Shown: positions 62,968 through 64,000 of the stretch, in pieces
Layout: every line of letters starts with the position of its first letter
Position numbering within the stretch: position 1 is the first letter of the stretch
Assembly: GCA_964506075.1 (NCBI GenBank)
Contig: CAZDKO010000001.1
Coordinates: forward strand, 29,588-93,587
DNA: 64,000 nt
From: CAZDKO01 sp964506075 [NCBI: uncultured bacterium]
GTDB lineage: Bacteria; CAZDME01; JAYEMH01
Reading direction: 5' to 3'
Made by a program: the position numbers and the translations under genes
Notes under the pieces: model-generated
What the model was told of the DNA's origin: nothing
Database searches by the model: none
What the model saw: only the letters and a program-made list of their open reading frames with translations

Positions 62968-63771
62968 ATGATTAAATTAATTATCAGTGGTGTCGCCGGA
63001 AGAATGGGAGGTTGTATTACCAATTTAGCTTTTGCCGACCCGGAAATTGAAATAATCGCCGGGTTAGAAATTCCGGGGCATCCCTCAATAGGTGAAGATT
63101 TGGGAAATTTTTTACGCCTGGGAGAAAAAAACATAAAAATCGTTGATAATTTAGAACAAATTATTAAACAGGGAGAGGTGATAGTTGAATTTTCCGCTTC
63201 TCCGGCGACCCTTGAACATATCAAGGTTGCCAGGACCCATAAAAAAGCCATGGTTATCGGTACCACCGGCCTTACTGAAAAAGAAAAGGATGTTATCCGG
63301 GAAGCTTCAAAGGAAATCCCGATAGTTTTATCTCCCAATATGAGCGTTGGGGTTAATCTCCTTTTTAAAATTACCGATGAGCTGGCTAAAGCGGTCGGTA
63401 AAGATTATGATTTAGAAATAATTGAAGCTCACCACCGGAAGAAAAAAGATGCACCGAGCGGTACCGCACTTAAGTTAGCGGCTATACTGGCTAAGGGAAC
63501 CGGCCGGTCGTTAGAGAAAGTGGTTACTTTTGGCCGGAAAGGGATGTCCGGAGAAAGGCCGGGAGAAACCATCGGTATTCACGCGGTGCGGGGAGGAGAC
63601 ATTATCGGTGAACATACCGTGCTTTTTGCCGGACCCGGAGAAAGAATTGAGCTTGTTCACCGGGCTTCCAGCCGGGATACTTTTGCCTTGGGGGCGCTTA
63701 AAGCCGTTAAATTTATAAAAAAACAATCCCCTGGATTATACGAGATGGGGGATGTGTTGGGTTTAAAGTAA
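62968..63771 (+). CDS. dapB: 4-hydroxy-tetrahydrodipicolinate reductase
   Basis: Product of 267 residues. The NAD(P) motif is GVAGRMGGCI at 7-16. VIGTTGLTEKEKD, SPNMSVGVNLLFKI, and EAHHRKKKDAPSGTALKLA (catalytic His and Lys, substrate binding) are present, with the GIHAVRGGDIIGEHTVLFAGPGERIELVHRASSR end. It reduces the DapA product. AGCAGGGAG precedes the ATG. Confidence 0.97.
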   Translation: MIKLIISGVAGRMGGCITNLAFADPEIEIIAGLEIPGHPSIGEDLGNFLRLGEKNIKIVDNLEQIIKQGEVIVEFSASPATLEHIKVARTHKKAMVIGTTGLTEKEKDVIREASKEIPIVLSPNMSVGVNLLFKITDELAKAVGKDYDLEIIEAHHRKKKDAPSGTALKLAAILAKGTGRSLEKVVTFGRKGMSGERPGETIGIHAVRGGDIIGEHTVLFAGPGERIELVHRASSRDTFALGALKAVKFIKKQSPGLYEMGDVLGLK

Positions 63772-63793
63772 TAAATAAGTGTTTTAAAATAAC

Positions 63794-63856
63794 AAATTTC
63801 AATAAACAAATTACCTGTCTGACCTGTCCGCCTTGTCTACCGACAGGCAGGCAAAC
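63794..63856. repeat. Heptad run with GC-rich hairpin before dapL
   Basis: AAATTTC, AATAAAC, AAATTAC (63794-63814) are followed by GC-rich 7-nt steps CTGTCTG, ACCTGTC, CGCCTTG, TCTACCG, ACAGGCA, GGCAAAC. The order AAATTAC then C(T/C)GTCTG then (A/C)CCTGTC matches the spacer after cysE at 37012-37032, so it is a dispersed element. Confidence 0.8.
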
Positions 63857-63938
63857 AACTTCAATAGTCTAAAAATTTTAGCCGTAATTTTGTAAACATA
63901 AGGGATTTAATTTCTTCTCTACTGGAAGGCGAAAAAAC

Positions 63939-64000
63939 ATGGCTGATTTTCAATTTGCGGAACGATTAAGAAAACTACCTCCTTATCTTTTTGCCGAGAT
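63939..64000 (+). CDS. dapL: LL-diaminopimelate aminotransferase, N-terminal start (runs off window)
   Basis: Only 20 full codons are visible: MADFQFAERLRKLPPYLFAE. This is the highly typical N-terminus of bacterial DapL, which converts tetrahydrodipicolinate directly to LL-diaminopimelate, bypassing the acylated steps. Its place after dapB, and the absence of dapD, dapC or dapE in this cluster, agree. Given the short length the call depends on the N-terminal match and on context. Confidence 0.8.
   Translation, partial: MADFQFAERLRKLPPYLFAE

Overview
The window looks like a chromosomal stretch from an uncultivated Gram-negative bacterium with moderately AT-rich DNA. The evidence for an outer membrane and envelope sorting is a PilM/N/O/P/Q type IV pilus or type II secretion set with a secretin, two PEP-CTERM proteins, and a heptosyltransferase. 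The evidence for lineage is weaker: a DapL-type lysine pathway and many glycan genes fit several candidate phyla, Omnitrophota-like lineages among them. That assignment is inference; no rRNA gene is present to test it.

Layout: (1) 1-7852, plus strand: end of a GspK-like minor pseudopilin, a secreted glycosidase-like protein, then a pilMN fusion, pilO, a pilP-like gene and pilQ. (2) 8040-15370, plus strand: DNA polymerase I in two overlapping ORFs, coaE, rho, mgtE, apbE. (3) 15434-17094: four very small genes with their own signals, speD and tRNA-Val. (4) 17183-36045, all minus strand: a 19 kb surface-glycan locus with three tandem TMTC-like membrane/TPR paralogs, four radical SAM enzymes, two twin membrane proteins, a GT2, a GT9, a thiamine-diphosphate E1 alpha/beta pair without E2 or E3, and two very large GT-C-like membrane proteins. 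(5) 36337-46271, plus strand: cysE, cysS, an LsrF-like aldolase, a four-helix-bundle (S23-type) gene, a zinc dehydrogenase, a glycosidase-phosphohydrolase fusion, a class II aldolase and an AEC transporter. (6) 46499-49139: two PEP-CTERM beta-propeller proteins. (7) 49329-53680: mfd and pdxA. (8) 53905-64000: argD, argF, a DUF1189-like gene, argG, argH, lysA, dapF, dapA, dapB and the start of dapL, an arginine/lysine supercluster.

The most unusual signal is not a gene. Nearly every longer spacer on the plus-strand segments is built from degenerate 7-nt (sometimes 8-nt) tandem words in several sequence families, often as a forward run followed by its inverted counterpart. Some runs enter the ends of genes, supply a ribosome binding site, or flank the S23-type gene as inverted repeats. 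The second candidate for an undescribed system is the radical SAM pair placed either side of the GT2 and E1 alpha/beta genes in the glycan locus, which may make an unusual branched or acylated surface sugar.
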